Of a stretch of 64,000 bases of DNA, positions 39,634 to 47,919 are shown piece after piece; the first letter of the stretch is position 1; each line of letters opens with the position of its first letter. The notes beneath the pieces are model-generated. The model searched no databases. It was given only the letters and a program-made list of their open reading frames with translations, and was not told where the DNA came from. This DNA is from Comamonas sp. KCTC 72670. GTDB lineage: Bacteria; Myxococcota; Myxococcia; Myxococcales; Myxococcaceae. Where the stretch lies: positions 41,218 through 105,217 of the forward strand of contig BNCN01000021.1 in NCBI GenBank assembly GCA_014656495.1, written 5' to 3'. Made by a program: the position numbers and the translations under genes.

Positions 39634-40542
39634 GTGTCCACCTCCGCCGCCCCCGTGGTCCCCGCGCCTGCGCGCGCCTTCTCCGCGTCCGACCTGGCCA
39701 TCGTCGGCGTCGTCATTGTCTGGGGCACCAACTACACGGTGGTGAAGGAGGCGATGGCCACGCTGCCGCCGCTGGCCTTCATGTCGCTGCGCTTCACCAT
39801 CGCGGCGCTGGCCATGGGCGCGCTGTTGCTGGGCATCGAAGGGTGGAAGCCCCTCCCCCGGCCGGTGTTCCTCAAGCTGCTGGGGCTCGGGCTGGTGGGA
39901 AACACCGTGTACCAGCTCTGCTTCATCGTCGGCCTGGCGAACACCTCCGTGGCGAACAGCGGGATGTTGACGGCGGTGACGCCGGTGCTGGTCGCCGCCC
40001 TGGGCGCGCTGCTCGGGGTGGAGCGGCTCACCCGTCCGCTCGTGATGGCGCTGGCCCTGGGGGTGGTGGGGATGCTGTTGGTGCTGGGAGGACGCGGGGC
40101 GTCCCAGAGCGGCGCGTCCTGGTTCGGCGACGCGCTCATCGTGGGCGCGAGCGTGTGCTGGGCCCTCTACACCGTGGGCATCCGCACCGTGAGCCCGGAC
40201 GTGTCCGCGCTGCGCATCACCGCCATCAGCATGGTGACGGGGGCTCCGGGCGTGGTGCTCGCGGGCGTGCCCGAGCTGATGCGGCTGGACCCGTCCCACA
40301 TCACCGCCGGCGCGTGGGTGGGGCTGGTGTACTCCGCGCTGGTGCCGCTGGTGCTCGCGTACTTCATCTGGGGCCGCACGGTGCAGAAGGTCGGCAGCAG
40401 CCGCGCGGGCCTCTACAACACGGGCATCCCCGTGGTCGCGGCGCTCACCGCGTGGGCGGTCCGAGGCGAGCGGCCCACCCTGCTCCAGGTCATCGGCGCG
40501 GGGCTCGTCCTGTGCGGGGTGCTGCTCAGCCGGCGAAAGTAA
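39634..40542 (+). CDS. DMT/EamA-family transporter
   Basis: 302 residues from a GTG at 39634. This start is preferred because an upstream in-frame ATG at 39556 would overlap the divergent psuG start, and TATTCC ends 9 nt before the GTG in a leaderless-like position. About ten membrane helices in two five-helix EamA repeats (WGTNYTVVKEAMA near 28; the second half begins near 155). The substrate class (amino acids, purines, others) cannot be told. It converges on the FHA regulator gene with only 12 bp between. Confidence 0.85.
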   Translation: MSTSAAPVVPAPARAFSASDLAIVGVVIVWGTNYTVVKEAMATLPPLAFMSLRFTIAALAMGALLLGIEGWKPLPRPVFLKLLGLGLVGNTVYQLCFIVGLANTSVANSGMLTAVTPVLVAALGALLGVERLTRPLVMALALGVVGMLLVLGGRGASQSGASWFGDALIVGASVCWALYTVGIRTVSPDVSALRITAISMVTGAPGVVLAGVPELMRLDPSHITAGAWVGLVYSALVPLVLAYFIWGRTVQKVGSSRAGLYNTGIPVVAALTAWAVRGERPTLLQVIGAGLVLCGVLLSRRK

Positions 40543-40554
40543 CCTCGCGGCGCT

Positions 40555-42255
40555 TCAGCCCCGCCGGCCCCGCTCCACCGCGAGGCCGTACTCCTCGATC
40601 TTCTTGTCCAACGTGGGGCGGCTGATGCCGAGCAGCTCCGCGGCGCGCACCTTCTTTCCGGACGCCTCCCGCAGGGCCTCGGCGATGGCGTCCCGCTCCA
40701 AGCGGGCGACCCGTCCCTGGAGCGTCTTGGCCCCGGAGTCTTCCCCCTCCTGAATCTCCGGAGGCAGCTGCAGCGCGCCCACGCGGCTGTCGGCATAGAG
40801 CAAGCCGAGCCGCTCTCCCACCAACTCCAGCTCGCGCAGGTTCTGCGGCCACGCGTATTCCGCGAGGAGACGCCGGGCCTCGGGGCTGAGCGTCGGAGGC
40901 TCCTTGCGAATCCGCCGGGCCGCGCGCGCCGCGAACTGCTCGAGCAGCGGCAGGATGTCCGCGCGGCGCTCCCGCATCGGCGGAGCGTCCAGTTCGAACC
41001 CCGAGAGCGCACGCGCCAACGAAGGCTCCACATCCCCCCGCGCAGCGAGCAACGTCACGGGCGCGGACGCGGTGGCGAGGATGCGCACGTCGACGGATTC
41101 CTCGCCGCCCTGCCGCGCGGGCGCGGAACGGCGCGCCAACGCCCGGGCGAACCGCTCCGATGCGGGCCGGGAGAGGGACTCCACGTGTAACAGCACCAAC
41201 GAGCCCCCATCCGCGCGCAGCATCGCGGAGACCAGCGGCGGCTGCCCGGGCCCGCTCGCGCGGCCGAACAGGGCCTCCTCGACGGCGGCGGGCGGCTCGC
41301 GGCAGTCCACCACCACGAAGGGCCCCAGGGCCCGGGGCGAGCGCGCGTGGACGAAGCGGGCCAGGAGCGCCTTGCCGACACCCGCCTCACCGTGGATGAC
41401 CACCGGCGCGGCGCTCGGCGCCACCCTGCGCGCCAGCTCCAGCAGCGCCCGCAGCGGCCGGGAGGTCCCCGTGAGCGCGGGCACCGGGACTTCGCCTTCC
41501 GCGCGCGCATTCACGGTGGTGTACGCCTCGCCGCCCAGCCGCCCGAGCGCCGCGAGCAACTGCCCCTCGCCCTGGGTGAACTTCGGCTCGGCGCGCGTGA
41601 CGTACAGCACGCCAAACGGCATGCCGCCCGAGGCCACGAGCGGTGCGCAGAGGACGTCATCCGTCAGGATGAGCTCCTTGCGCTCCAGCGCGGCCTGCGC
41701 CAACGCGCGAGGCATCGTCAACGCCTCCGCGCCCGCCACCGCGGCGGTGAGCAGCCCGTCACTGCTTCCCAGCAACGCGGCGGCGCGGTCCGCGTTGAGC
41801 GCGTGCGCCACCTCGTCCGCGAGCCGCCGCAGCACCAGCGCGCCACTCGTCGCCCCGAGCAGCGCGATGCCCGCCGAATACATGGCCGCCGCCGTGCCCA
41901 CGTGCGGCAGGACTTCTTCGATGGGCACCTGCCCCATGTGCTCCGGCGCGTCGGCCACCAGCGTGACGGGCGGCGGCTCGAAGAGCGCCGTCGTCGCGCC
42001 CACGCGCACCTGGTCTCCGGGCTTGAGGACGACCTCCCCCGTGAGCCGCTCGCCGTTGACCAGCGTGCCGTTGCGCGAGCGCAGGTCACGAATCCGTGCC
42101 TGACCGTCGACGACGGAGAGCAGCGCGTGCCTGCGGGAGACCTGATGGTCATCCAGCGGGATTTCACACGAGGGGCTGCGGCCGATCGTCGCCTCCGCGA
42201 GGACGTCGTAACGTCGCCCCGCGGAAGGACCGGAGAGCAGCAGAAGAGCGGGCAT
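40555..42255 (-). CDS. FHA-linked NtrC-like regulator with degenerate AAA+ domain
   Basis: 566 residues. FHA domain (1-100: GRSPSCEIPLDD, VSRRHALL, RSRNGTLVNG), GAF-like domain (about 125-260), AAA+ domain (about 268-480) and Fis-type HTH (about 520-560: AAELLGISRPTLDKKI). Walker A survives (GEAGVGKALL), but the GAFTGA loop that touches sigma-54 is missing (ALFGRASGPGQPP stands there) and Walker B lacks its Asp-Glu (SLVLLHVESL). Sensor II-side marks remain (PPMRERRADI, WPQNLREL). It should bind DNA and phospho-Thr partners but probably cannot open sigma-54 promoters; a repressor or co-regulator role is inferred. Confidence 0.88.
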   Translation of the reverse strand: MPALLLLSGPSAGRRYDVLAEATIGRSPSCEIPLDDHQVSRRHALLSVVDGQARIRDLRSRNGTLVNGERLTGEVVLKPGDQVRVGATTALFEPPPVTLVADAPEHMGQVPIEEVLPHVGTAAAMYSAGIALLGATSGALVLRRLADEVAHALNADRAAALLGSSDGLLTAAVAGAEALTMPRALAQAALERKELILTDDVLCAPLVASGGMPFGVLYVTRAEPKFTQGEGQLLAALGRLGGEAYTTVNARAEGEVPVPALTGTSRPLRALLELARRVAPSAAPVVIHGEAGVGKALLARFVHARSPRALGPFVVVDCREPPAAVEEALFGRASGPGQPPLVSAMLRADGGSLVLLHVESLSRPASERFARALARRSAPARQGGEESVDVRILATASAPVTLLAARGDVEPSLARALSGFELDAPPMRERRADILPLLEQFAARAARRIRKEPPTLSPEARRLLAEYAWPQNLRELELVGERLGLLYADSRVGALQLPPEIQEGEDSGAKTLQGRVARLERDAIAEALREASGKKVRAAELLGISRPTLDKKIEEYGLAVERGRRG

Positions 42256-42264
42256 GGGGCGCGG

Positions 42265-42270
42265 AGACTA
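42265..42270 (-). promoter_or_regulatory. Leaderless-type -10 box for FHA regulator
   Basis: Minus-strand TAGTCT ends 9 nt before ATG 42255; no Shine-Dalgarno. Predicted leader about 0-3 nt. Confidence 0.45.
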
Positions 42271-42310
42271 GCGCCACGCGGTACGTGGGCAAGACTCCTG
42301 GGGGCGGACG

Positions 42311-43486
42311 CTACATCGGCCGTTCGGCGTTCAAGAGATCACGGAGTTCCCGCTCATCCAACGCCCGGCCCTCACGGCTGATGGCCAGCGCGTTGACCTG
42401 GGTCTCCGCGACCTCGACGTGGGCGCCCTTCCGCCATTCCGTGGTGTGCACCGCGCCATCCACCAGCTTGCCCACCACCGAGCCTTCATCCCGGCCCATG
42501 ACCTCCAACCAGAGGTTCTCCGAAACGGCGTTCCCCTCCGGGTGCGTTTCGAACGGGGCTCGCACCAGGAAGGTCAGCGGCTCCATCAGGCCCTTGCGTT
42601 GGAAGCGCGCCAGGAACGACGGAAGCAGCGCCTGGGCCTCCTTCCGCATGGCCTGGGTCTGCTCCTCGGGCTCCTTCTCGAAGCGCTCCCGGTATGGCGC
42701 CAGCAGCTCCGTCGTGTTGTGCCGGCCCAGCGGAGACACCACGGTCAGGAAGAGCCCCTCGTGCCCCTCGAAGGTGTCCAGAGGGACCCCGAGCAGGTTG
42801 GTCCGAGCCTCCTCGGAGGGCACGAGCGTGAACACCTGCCCCTCGCTGGTCCCCACCTGGGTGCGCAGCGCCGGGCCCTGCGCGAAGGCCAGGTCCGTGC
42901 ACAGCTCGTGGAGGAAGCTCTCCGCGGCCAGCAGGTCCTTCTCCGCGAGGTGGAAGATCTCCAGATCTCGGGCCCCGAACTTCTCCATCCCGTGGGAGTG
43001 CACCCACAGGGGCGTGTCACCCTCCGTCGCCTCCACGGCGTGGAGATGGACGTGGTCGCGGATGTCGAAGTCCAGCTCCGTGATCTCCGCCACGTCGTCG
43101 GGCTCGTGAAGCTTGTAGGCCGTGAGGTCCACCAGGATGCCCTGGACGTGCTCCAGCAGCGTGCGCACCGCCCACAGCGCCTCGAAGACGGGCAGCGTGG
43201 GCTGGTCGCCGCCGGGCTCCACGGACAGATGGTAGAAGACCTGGGCGCGACCCAGGCGTTCGAAGGCCTCCGGACTGCCACTGTAGACCTCCTTGCGGAA
43301 GCGCGGCAGCCCCTCGGTCCCCCGCGTCACGCGGACCAGGACCTCGGAGCCATCAGCCCGGAGCGTGAACCCCTCCCCGTCCGCGTCCGGGGTGAAGTCC
43401 ACGTCGTCGTTCGCGAAGGAGCCACGCAGGGCGTCGAGCGGCACCGGACCCTCCTGCTCCGTTGCCAGCAGGTAGACCTCCTTCAC
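42311..43486 (-). CDS. DUF2314-like protein
   Basis: 391 residues from a GTG at 43486, overlapping the stop of the deoxynucleoside kinase gene as GTGA. The C-terminal 75 residues (about 315-385: NLWLEVMGRDEGSVVGKLVDG...) match the DUF2314 pattern; the larger N-terminal part resembles DUF4026-type sequences. It is acidic, soluble, and has no signal or membrane segment. The overlap makes its translation dependent on the kinase gene. Function unknown; DUF2314 proteins are sometimes linked to contact-dependent or immunity-like gene clusters, but nothing here supports that. Confidence 0.72.
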   Translation of the reverse strand: MKEVYLLATEQEGPVPLDALRGSFANDDVDFTPDADGEGFTLRADGSEVLVRVTRGTEGLPRFRKEVYSGSPEAFERLGRAQVFYHLSVEPGGDQPTLPVFEALWAVRTLLEHVQGILVDLTAYKLHEPDDVAEITELDFDIRDHVHLHAVEATEGDTPLWVHSHGMEKFGARDLEIFHLAEKDLLAAESFLHELCTDLAFAQGPALRTQVGTSEGQVFTLVPSEEARTNLLGVPLDTFEGHEGLFLTVVSPLGRHNTTELLAPYRERFEKEPEEQTQAMRKEAQALLPSFLARFQRKGLMEPLTFLVRAPFETHPEGNAVSENLWLEVMGRDEGSVVGKLVDGAVHTTEWRKGAHVEVAETQVNALAISREGRALDERELRDLLNAERPM

Positions 43487-44097
43487 AGGTGCTTCTCGAT
43501 CTGCCGGAAGAGGTCCACGCGGTCCACCAGGTTGGTCAAGTAGTCGAGCTTGTCCGTGGGCAACACCAGCACCGGCGACAGCTTGTAGCCCTCGAACCAC
43601 TCCTCATAGAGGGCGTTGAGGCGCTGCAGGTAGCGGGTGGGGATGTCCTTCTCCATGGCCCGGCCACGGATGCGGATGCGCTCACGAATCGTCTGAACCG
43701 GGCAGCGGAGGTAGATCATCAGGTCGGGGGGCCGCAACGACTCCGAAATCGTCTCGTACAACTCCCAGTACGTCTTCCAGTCGCGCTTGTCGATGAGCCG
43801 CTGGCGGTGGAGGTTCTTGGCGAAGATCTCCGCGTCCTCGTACAGGGTCCGGTCCTGGAGCACCGTCCCGGACGTGCGCTCCAACTCCCGGTGCAGGCGG
43901 AACTTGTGCGTCAGGAAGAAGAGCTGCGAGCGGAACGCCCACGTCTTCATGTCCTTGTAGAAGTCCGCCAGATACGGGTTCTGGTCGTTCGGTTCGAAGG
44001 AGGGCGTCAACCCGTACTTCCGGCAAAGGAAGGACGTCAGCTCCGTCTTACCGGCGCCGATGTTGCCCGCGATGGCGATGAACTTTTTCCTGGCCAC
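43483..44097 (-). CDS. Deoxynucleoside kinase
   Basis: 204 residues from a GTG at 44097, chosen because AGGG lies 6 nt upstream and the P-loop then falls near residue 10, as in the family. P-loop GNIGAGKTE; FEPNDQNPYL near 36; the ERS/DRS-type motif appears as LQDRTLYEDAEIFA near 82; the lid is RIRIRGRAMEKDI near 143. dNKs phosphorylate deoxynucleosides for salvage; the purine or pyrimidine preference is not clear. Gene order dNK then DUF2314, with overlap. Confidence 0.9.
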   Translation of the reverse strand: MARKKFIAIAGNIGAGKTELTSFLCRKYGLTPSFEPNDQNPYLADFYKDMKTWAFRSQLFFLTHKFRLHRELERTSGTVLQDRTLYEDAEIFAKNLHRQRLIDKRDWKTYWELYETISESLRPPDLMIYLRCPVQTIRERIRIRGRAMEKDIPTRYLQRLNALYEEWFEGYKLSPVLVLPTDKLDYLTNLVDRVDLFRQIEKHL

Positions 44098-44332
44098 ACC
44101 AACCCTGCTTGTAACCCCGCCAAGCGGCGCGCACCAGAAACAACGTGTAGGTAGGACGTGGTAGAAGAAGTGCATGCCCCCCCGTCGTCCCGTTCAACGC
44201 ATGACAGGTGCCGCCGTCCTCCCCGCGAGGCATGGCCGCCCGGCAGCATGGACAGGGAGCGGCAGGTGGCACGCCCGTGGGCCCGGGCCCCTTCCGGCCC
44301 TGAACATCGGCCCCCAGGAGGCGGGCTGAGGG

Positions 44333-45124
44333 ATGCGCAAGCTCTTTTGCATTGTGGTGGCTGGAGTCTGGACGGCGATCTGCTTCCCCCTCGTCGTGCT
44401 GTCGATGCTGTCGTTCAACCCAACCATCATGAATTGGGTTCCCCGCAGGCTGTGGTCGCCCGTACTGCTGTGGGCTGGCGGCGGGAAGCTGGAGGTCATC
44501 GGCCAGGAGAACGCCGACCCGAAGCGGCCCACCATCTATGTGGCCAACCACCAGTCCACCATCGACATCCCGGCCCACTTCATGGCCGTGCCCGTCCCCT
44601 TCCGCTACGTCGCGAAGTCGCAGCTCAAGTGGGTGCCCATCATCGGCTGGTACCTGTGGCTCGCGGGCCACGTCTTCATCAACCGGACGAACCGGCGGAA
44701 GGCCATCGCCTCCCTGGACGAGGCCGCGAAGAAGATTCGCGCGGGCACCAGCATCTTCCTGTACCCGGAAGGCACGCGCTCCGAGGACGGCCGCGTCCTC
44801 CCCTTCAAGAAGGGCCCGTTCGCCCTGGCGCTGAAGGCCCGCGTCCCCATCTGCCCCATCACCATCGAGGGCTCGGGCAACCTGATGCCCAAGTCCACCT
44901 GGAACATCACCCCGGGCCCCATCCGCGTGAAGGTGGGCAAGCCCATTGACACCACCGCCTTCGCCGAGGACGACCGCGAAGGGCTCGCCCGCGCCGTCCG
45001 CGCCGTCATCATCGCCGACAGCCTGGCCCTGGGAGGCAGGGGCGGCGACCTGGATGACGCCGTCGCGGCCGCCGGCGCCGAGGGCGTCAGCGAAGCCCGT
45101 GAGCAGGCCCTCCCCATTCCCTGA
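44333..45124 (+). CDS. plsC: 1-acyl-sn-glycerol-3-phosphate acyltransferase
   Basis: 263 residues. N-terminal membrane helix (about 8-30). The HX4D catalytic motif is NHQSTID near residue 69; FINRTNRRKAI near 118 and YPEGTRSEDG near 143 are the other acyltransferase blocks. It transfers an acyl chain to the sn-2 position of lysophosphatidate at the inner membrane. AGGAGG lies about 13 nt before ATG 44333. The C-terminal 40 residues are an Ala/Gly-rich tail. A TPR lipoprotein gene follows 13 bp later, probably in the same transcript. Confidence 0.93.
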   Translation: MRKLFCIVVAGVWTAICFPLVVLSMLSFNPTIMNWVPRRLWSPVLLWAGGGKLEVIGQENADPKRPTIYVANHQSTIDIPAHFMAVPVPFRYVAKSQLKWVPIIGWYLWLAGHVFINRTNRRKAIASLDEAAKKIRAGTSIFLYPEGTRSEDGRVLPFKKGPFALALKARVPICPITIEGSGNLMPKSTWNITPGPIRVKVGKPIDTTAFAEDDREGLARAVRAVIIADSLALGGRGGDLDDAVAAAGAEGVSEAREQALPIP

Positions 45125-45137
45125 GATCCGCACCGAG

Positions 45138-46517
45138 ATGACGCTCCGCCTCCTCCGTTCCCGTCCCTGGATTCGCGCCGCGGTGCTCGGCGTGGGCCTC
45201 CTGGCTGGCTGCAGCCACACCCCTACGTCGCCCGCCAGCGCCCGCCCCACCGACCCGCGCTCGCAGGCACGGGCGTATCTGGACGCGCACCAGCCCTCGA
45301 AGGCCCTGGGGCTGCTGACGGACCTGCACCGACAGGCACCGGACGACCTGGATGTGGCGCGCCTGCTCACCGAAGCGCACGTGAAGGCGGGCCAGACGGA
45401 CGCGTGGATCACCGAGCTCCAGAACCGCATCGCCGCCGGTGAGCGCGCGGTCGACCAGTACATGCTGGGGCTCGCCCTCTTCTCCCGCGCACGCGACGCG
45501 GGGGCCCCCACCGTCGCGGCGTTCGAGCGCGCCACGGCGCTGGCCCCGGACACCGCGGAGTTCCATTACCGCCTGGGTCTGGCGCTGCTGGAGTCGGAGC
45601 AGTACCCGGAGGCGCTGGGCCCCCTGAAGCAGGCCACCGCGCTCGCGCCGGACCGCACCGCGTGGCGGCTGCCGTTGGCCAAGGCCCTGCACCGCACCGG
45701 CGACGCGCCGGGCGCGGTGGAGGCCCTGGGCGCGGTGGTCCGAGGCCAGCCCACGCCCGCCGAGGTCGCCACGGCGCGCGCCTTGATGGACCAGGTCGCG
45801 GACCCCTTCTCGGGCTTCCCCAAGGCCGCGGAGGCCAAGCTCGAGGAGGGCATGCGCTACCTGAAGGACCTGGACGCGCCCCAGCACGCCATCCTCGCCT
45901 TCGAGGAGATTTTGCTCGACTACCCGGACGTCGCGGTGGTGCATGCGCTGCTGGGCCTGGCCTACCAGCGCCTCGACGACGCCGGCCGCGCCGTGGACGA
46001 GTTCAAGCAGGCCATCGAGCGCGCCCCGCGCGACGGCAAGAACCACTTCTACCTGGGCGAGCTCTACCTGGCCCGTCAGCGGCCCGACGCGGCCCGGAGC
46101 GCGTTCGAGAAGGCCGTCGCGCTGCACCCCTTGCTTGAGGCCGCGTGGTTCCACCTGGGGGACCTGCACCTGGAACGCCGGGACCTCAGGGCCGCGCGGG
46201 ATGCGTTCCTCGTGGCCACCTCGCTGGCGCCAGACGCGGTGCCCATGCGCGGCAAGCTGGCGCTCGTGTACCAGATGGAGGGGGACTTCGCCGGCGCCGA
46301 GCGCGAGCTGCGGCGCGTGGTCGAAAAGGACCCGGACAACATGGAGTTCAGCCTGCGGTTGGGGCTGCTCTTCACCGAGCAAGCGCTGAAGGCCTCGCGT
46401 CCCGAGGCCCGGAAGACGGCCTCCGGCGAAGCCGAGCGCTGGTTGATGAAGGTGCTGGAGACCCAGCCTGAGAACGCCGTGGCGTCGCGAGCGCTTCAGC
46501 AGCTCAAGGCGCAGTAG
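45138..46517 (+). CDS. TPR-repeat lipoprotein
   Basis: 459 residues from ATG 45138. Signal peptide with lipobox LLAGC (Cys about 23). The mature chain is almost all TPR units: at least nine can be picked out between about 45 and 450, with regular Ala8/Gly/Ala20 spacing and Pro ends (for example AEFHYRLGLALLESEQYPEALGPL). After lipidation it should face the periplasm and act as a protein scaffold. It follows plsC closely. Size and layout recall PilF/Tgl-like or BamD-like lipoproteins, but the repeat number is higher and no specific partner can be named. Confidence 0.85.
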   Translation: MTLRLLRSRPWIRAAVLGVGLLAGCSHTPTSPASARPTDPRSQARAYLDAHQPSKALGLLTDLHRQAPDDLDVARLLTEAHVKAGQTDAWITELQNRIAAGERAVDQYMLGLALFSRARDAGAPTVAAFERATALAPDTAEFHYRLGLALLESEQYPEALGPLKQATALAPDRTAWRLPLAKALHRTGDAPGAVEALGAVVRGQPTPAEVATARALMDQVADPFSGFPKAAEAKLEEGMRYLKDLDAPQHAILAFEEILLDYPDVAVVHALLGLAYQRLDDAGRAVDEFKQAIERAPRDGKNHFYLGELYLARQRPDAARSAFEKAVALHPLLEAAWFHLGDLHLERRDLRAARDAFLVATSLAPDAVPMRGKLALVYQMEGDFAGAERELRRVVEKDPDNMEFSLRLGLLFTEQALKASRPEARKTASGEAERWLMKVLETQPENAVASRALQQLKAQ

Positions 46518-46538
46518 CCATCCACGGGCCCGGCCCTC

Positions 46539-46544
46539 TACACT
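46539..46544 (+). promoter_or_regulatory. Leaderless-type -10 box for following membrane protein
   Basis: TACACT ends 9 nt before ATG 46554; no Shine-Dalgarno. It lies in the 36-bp gap after the TPR lipoprotein gene. Confidence 0.45.
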
Positions 46545-46553
46545 CGCGGTCCG

Positions 46554-47237
46554 ATGAGCGACGGTCGCAAGTCTTCACCTCCCGGCACGCAGCCTCCCAG
46601 GGCTGCGTCTCCGTCGGGCTCCCAGCCCCGCACGCCGACGAACCCGGGCATGCCGCGCGCGCCGAGCGGCACCCAGCTGCGGGTGATGTCCGCCGCGCGC
46701 GCCGCGCCCCTCCAGAAGGAGAAGCCGGAAGGCCCCCTGGGGAAGCGGCTCGCGGGAGACGCCTCCAACTACTTCCTCAACGGGCTCGCCATCCTCAAGG
46801 AGCTGGTCGCGGACTTCCGTCAGCGCGACCGCTTCTTCAAGTACAAGGCCTCCATCGTCGCCGGCTGGGTGGTGATGACGGCCGCGAGCCTCGCCATCGC
46901 CTGCCCGGGTAGCAGCGTCCGCCGCGGGGAGATGGACGCGCGCCTGGTGCTCAGCGACAAGCTGGACCGGCCCTCGCTCACCATCTGGAACGAGAGCAAG
47001 GCGCCCTGGTACGACGTCACCCTCACCGTCAACGAGCAGTACCAGGCGGCGGTGCCCTCGGTGGCGCCGGGTGAGTTCATCACCATCACCCCCAAGCAGC
47101 TCATGGGCTCCACTGGCGCCGCGCCGGCGGACCTGCGCTTCCAGTCGCTGCGGATGCGCAGCCGCGACGACAGCGCGGACCTGACGGAGGACCTCCACCA
47201 GGCCTGGGAGCGCATCCGCCAGGCACCGCGCCGCTAG
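46554..47237 (+). CDS. Hypothetical single-pass membrane protein
   Basis: 227 residues. About 75 N-terminal residues are Pro/Ser/Arg-rich and disordered, followed by a charged helix, one membrane helix (about 101-118, ending near an Ala-Cys pair) and an exported domain of about 100 residues with beta-sandwich-like strands (LVLSDKLDRPSLTIWNES...). The layout is N-in/C-out. No enzyme motif. I do not recognise the family. It converges on rplQ. Confidence 0.75.
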   Translation: MSDGRKSSPPGTQPPRAASPSGSQPRTPTNPGMPRAPSGTQLRVMSAARAAPLQKEKPEGPLGKRLAGDASNYFLNGLAILKELVADFRQRDRFFKYKASIVAGWVVMTAASLAIACPGSSVRRGEMDARLVLSDKLDRPSLTIWNESKAPWYDVTLTVNEQYQAAVPSVAPGEFITITPKQLMGSTGAAPADLRFQSLRMRSRDDSADLTEDLHQAWERIRQAPRR

Positions 47238-47255
47238 GCGGGCCCGGATACACGA

Positions 47256-47319
47256 AGGGCGCCCTCCCTCTCGGAAGCGCGCCCTCGCGTTGCTCCCGGC
47301 CCCACCTCACGATGGGGCC
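47256..47319. terminator. Possible convergent terminator region before rplQ end
   Basis: Two 7-bp perfect hairpins (47256-47262 with 47279-47285; 47298-47304 with 47313-47319) between the convergent membrane-protein and rplQ genes. No T tract on either strand, so termination is only likely. Confidence 0.4.
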
Positions 47320-47336
47320 AGGGATGCCGGCCGGAA

Positions 47337-47756
47337 CTACTCGGCCTTCGTCTCGGCCTCGGGCGCAGCGGCCTCGGCGTCGACAGGAGCGGCCTTCTCA
47401 GGCCGGTCCACGAGCTCCAGGAGGGCCATCTCCGCGGCGTCGCCCCGGCGGAAGCCGAGCCGAACGATGCGGGTGTAGCCACCGGGACGGCTGGCGTACC
47501 GGTCCTTGTACTCGCTGAACACCTTCTGCAGGACCTCGCGGTCCTTCACCGTGCGGGCCGCCAGGCGAACGTTGGCGAGACCGCCACGCTTGCCCAGGGT
47601 GATGATTCGCTCCGCGATCTTCCGGGCCTCCTTGGCCTTGGGAAGCGTGGTGCGGATGGCCTGGTGCTCCAGCAGCGAAGTCACCATGTTGTTCAGCATC
47701 GCGAGACGGTGGCTCGTGGTGCGGTGCAGCTTCCTCTGTCCAACCTTGTGGCGCAT
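47337..47756 (-). CDS. rplQ: 50S ribosomal protein L17
   Basis: 139 residues: a normal L17 core (MRHKVGQRKLHRT..., ending near residue 117) plus an acidic Ala/Glu/Pro tail of about 20 residues. L17 binds 23S rRNA near the exit tunnel. Last gene of the ribosomal cluster, 163 bp after rpoA, with GGAGCACGACG before the ATG as ribosome site. Confidence 0.96.
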   Translation of the reverse strand: MRHKVGQRKLHRTTSHRLAMLNNMVTSLLEHQAIRTTLPKAKEARKIAERIITLGKRGGLANVRLAARTVKDREVLQKVFSEYKDRYASRPGGYTRIVRLGFRRGDAAEMALLELVDRPEKAAPVDAEAAAPEAETKAE

Positions 47757-47919
47757 CGTCGTGCTCCAACACCCGGCCGTATCAGGTACCGGGTGGGATG
47801 GGCGGACCCGGCACGGGGCCCGCCTCGGTCATTCGGGCCGGAAGACGTCCCAGCCCCCTCCCCTCGTGCCGCTGACCGCTGTACCCGCGGACGCGTGGGG
47901 AGGCCCTGCGTGAACCCTA

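Noticed and set aside
44267..44284. TGGCACG upstream of plsC
   Set aside because: The -12 half reads TGGGC with GG instead of GC at the required spacing, so it is not a sigma-54 promoter.
47238..47336. A strong terminator after rplQ
   Set aside because: Hairpins are present but no T tract follows on either strand, so only a low-confidence entry was kept.
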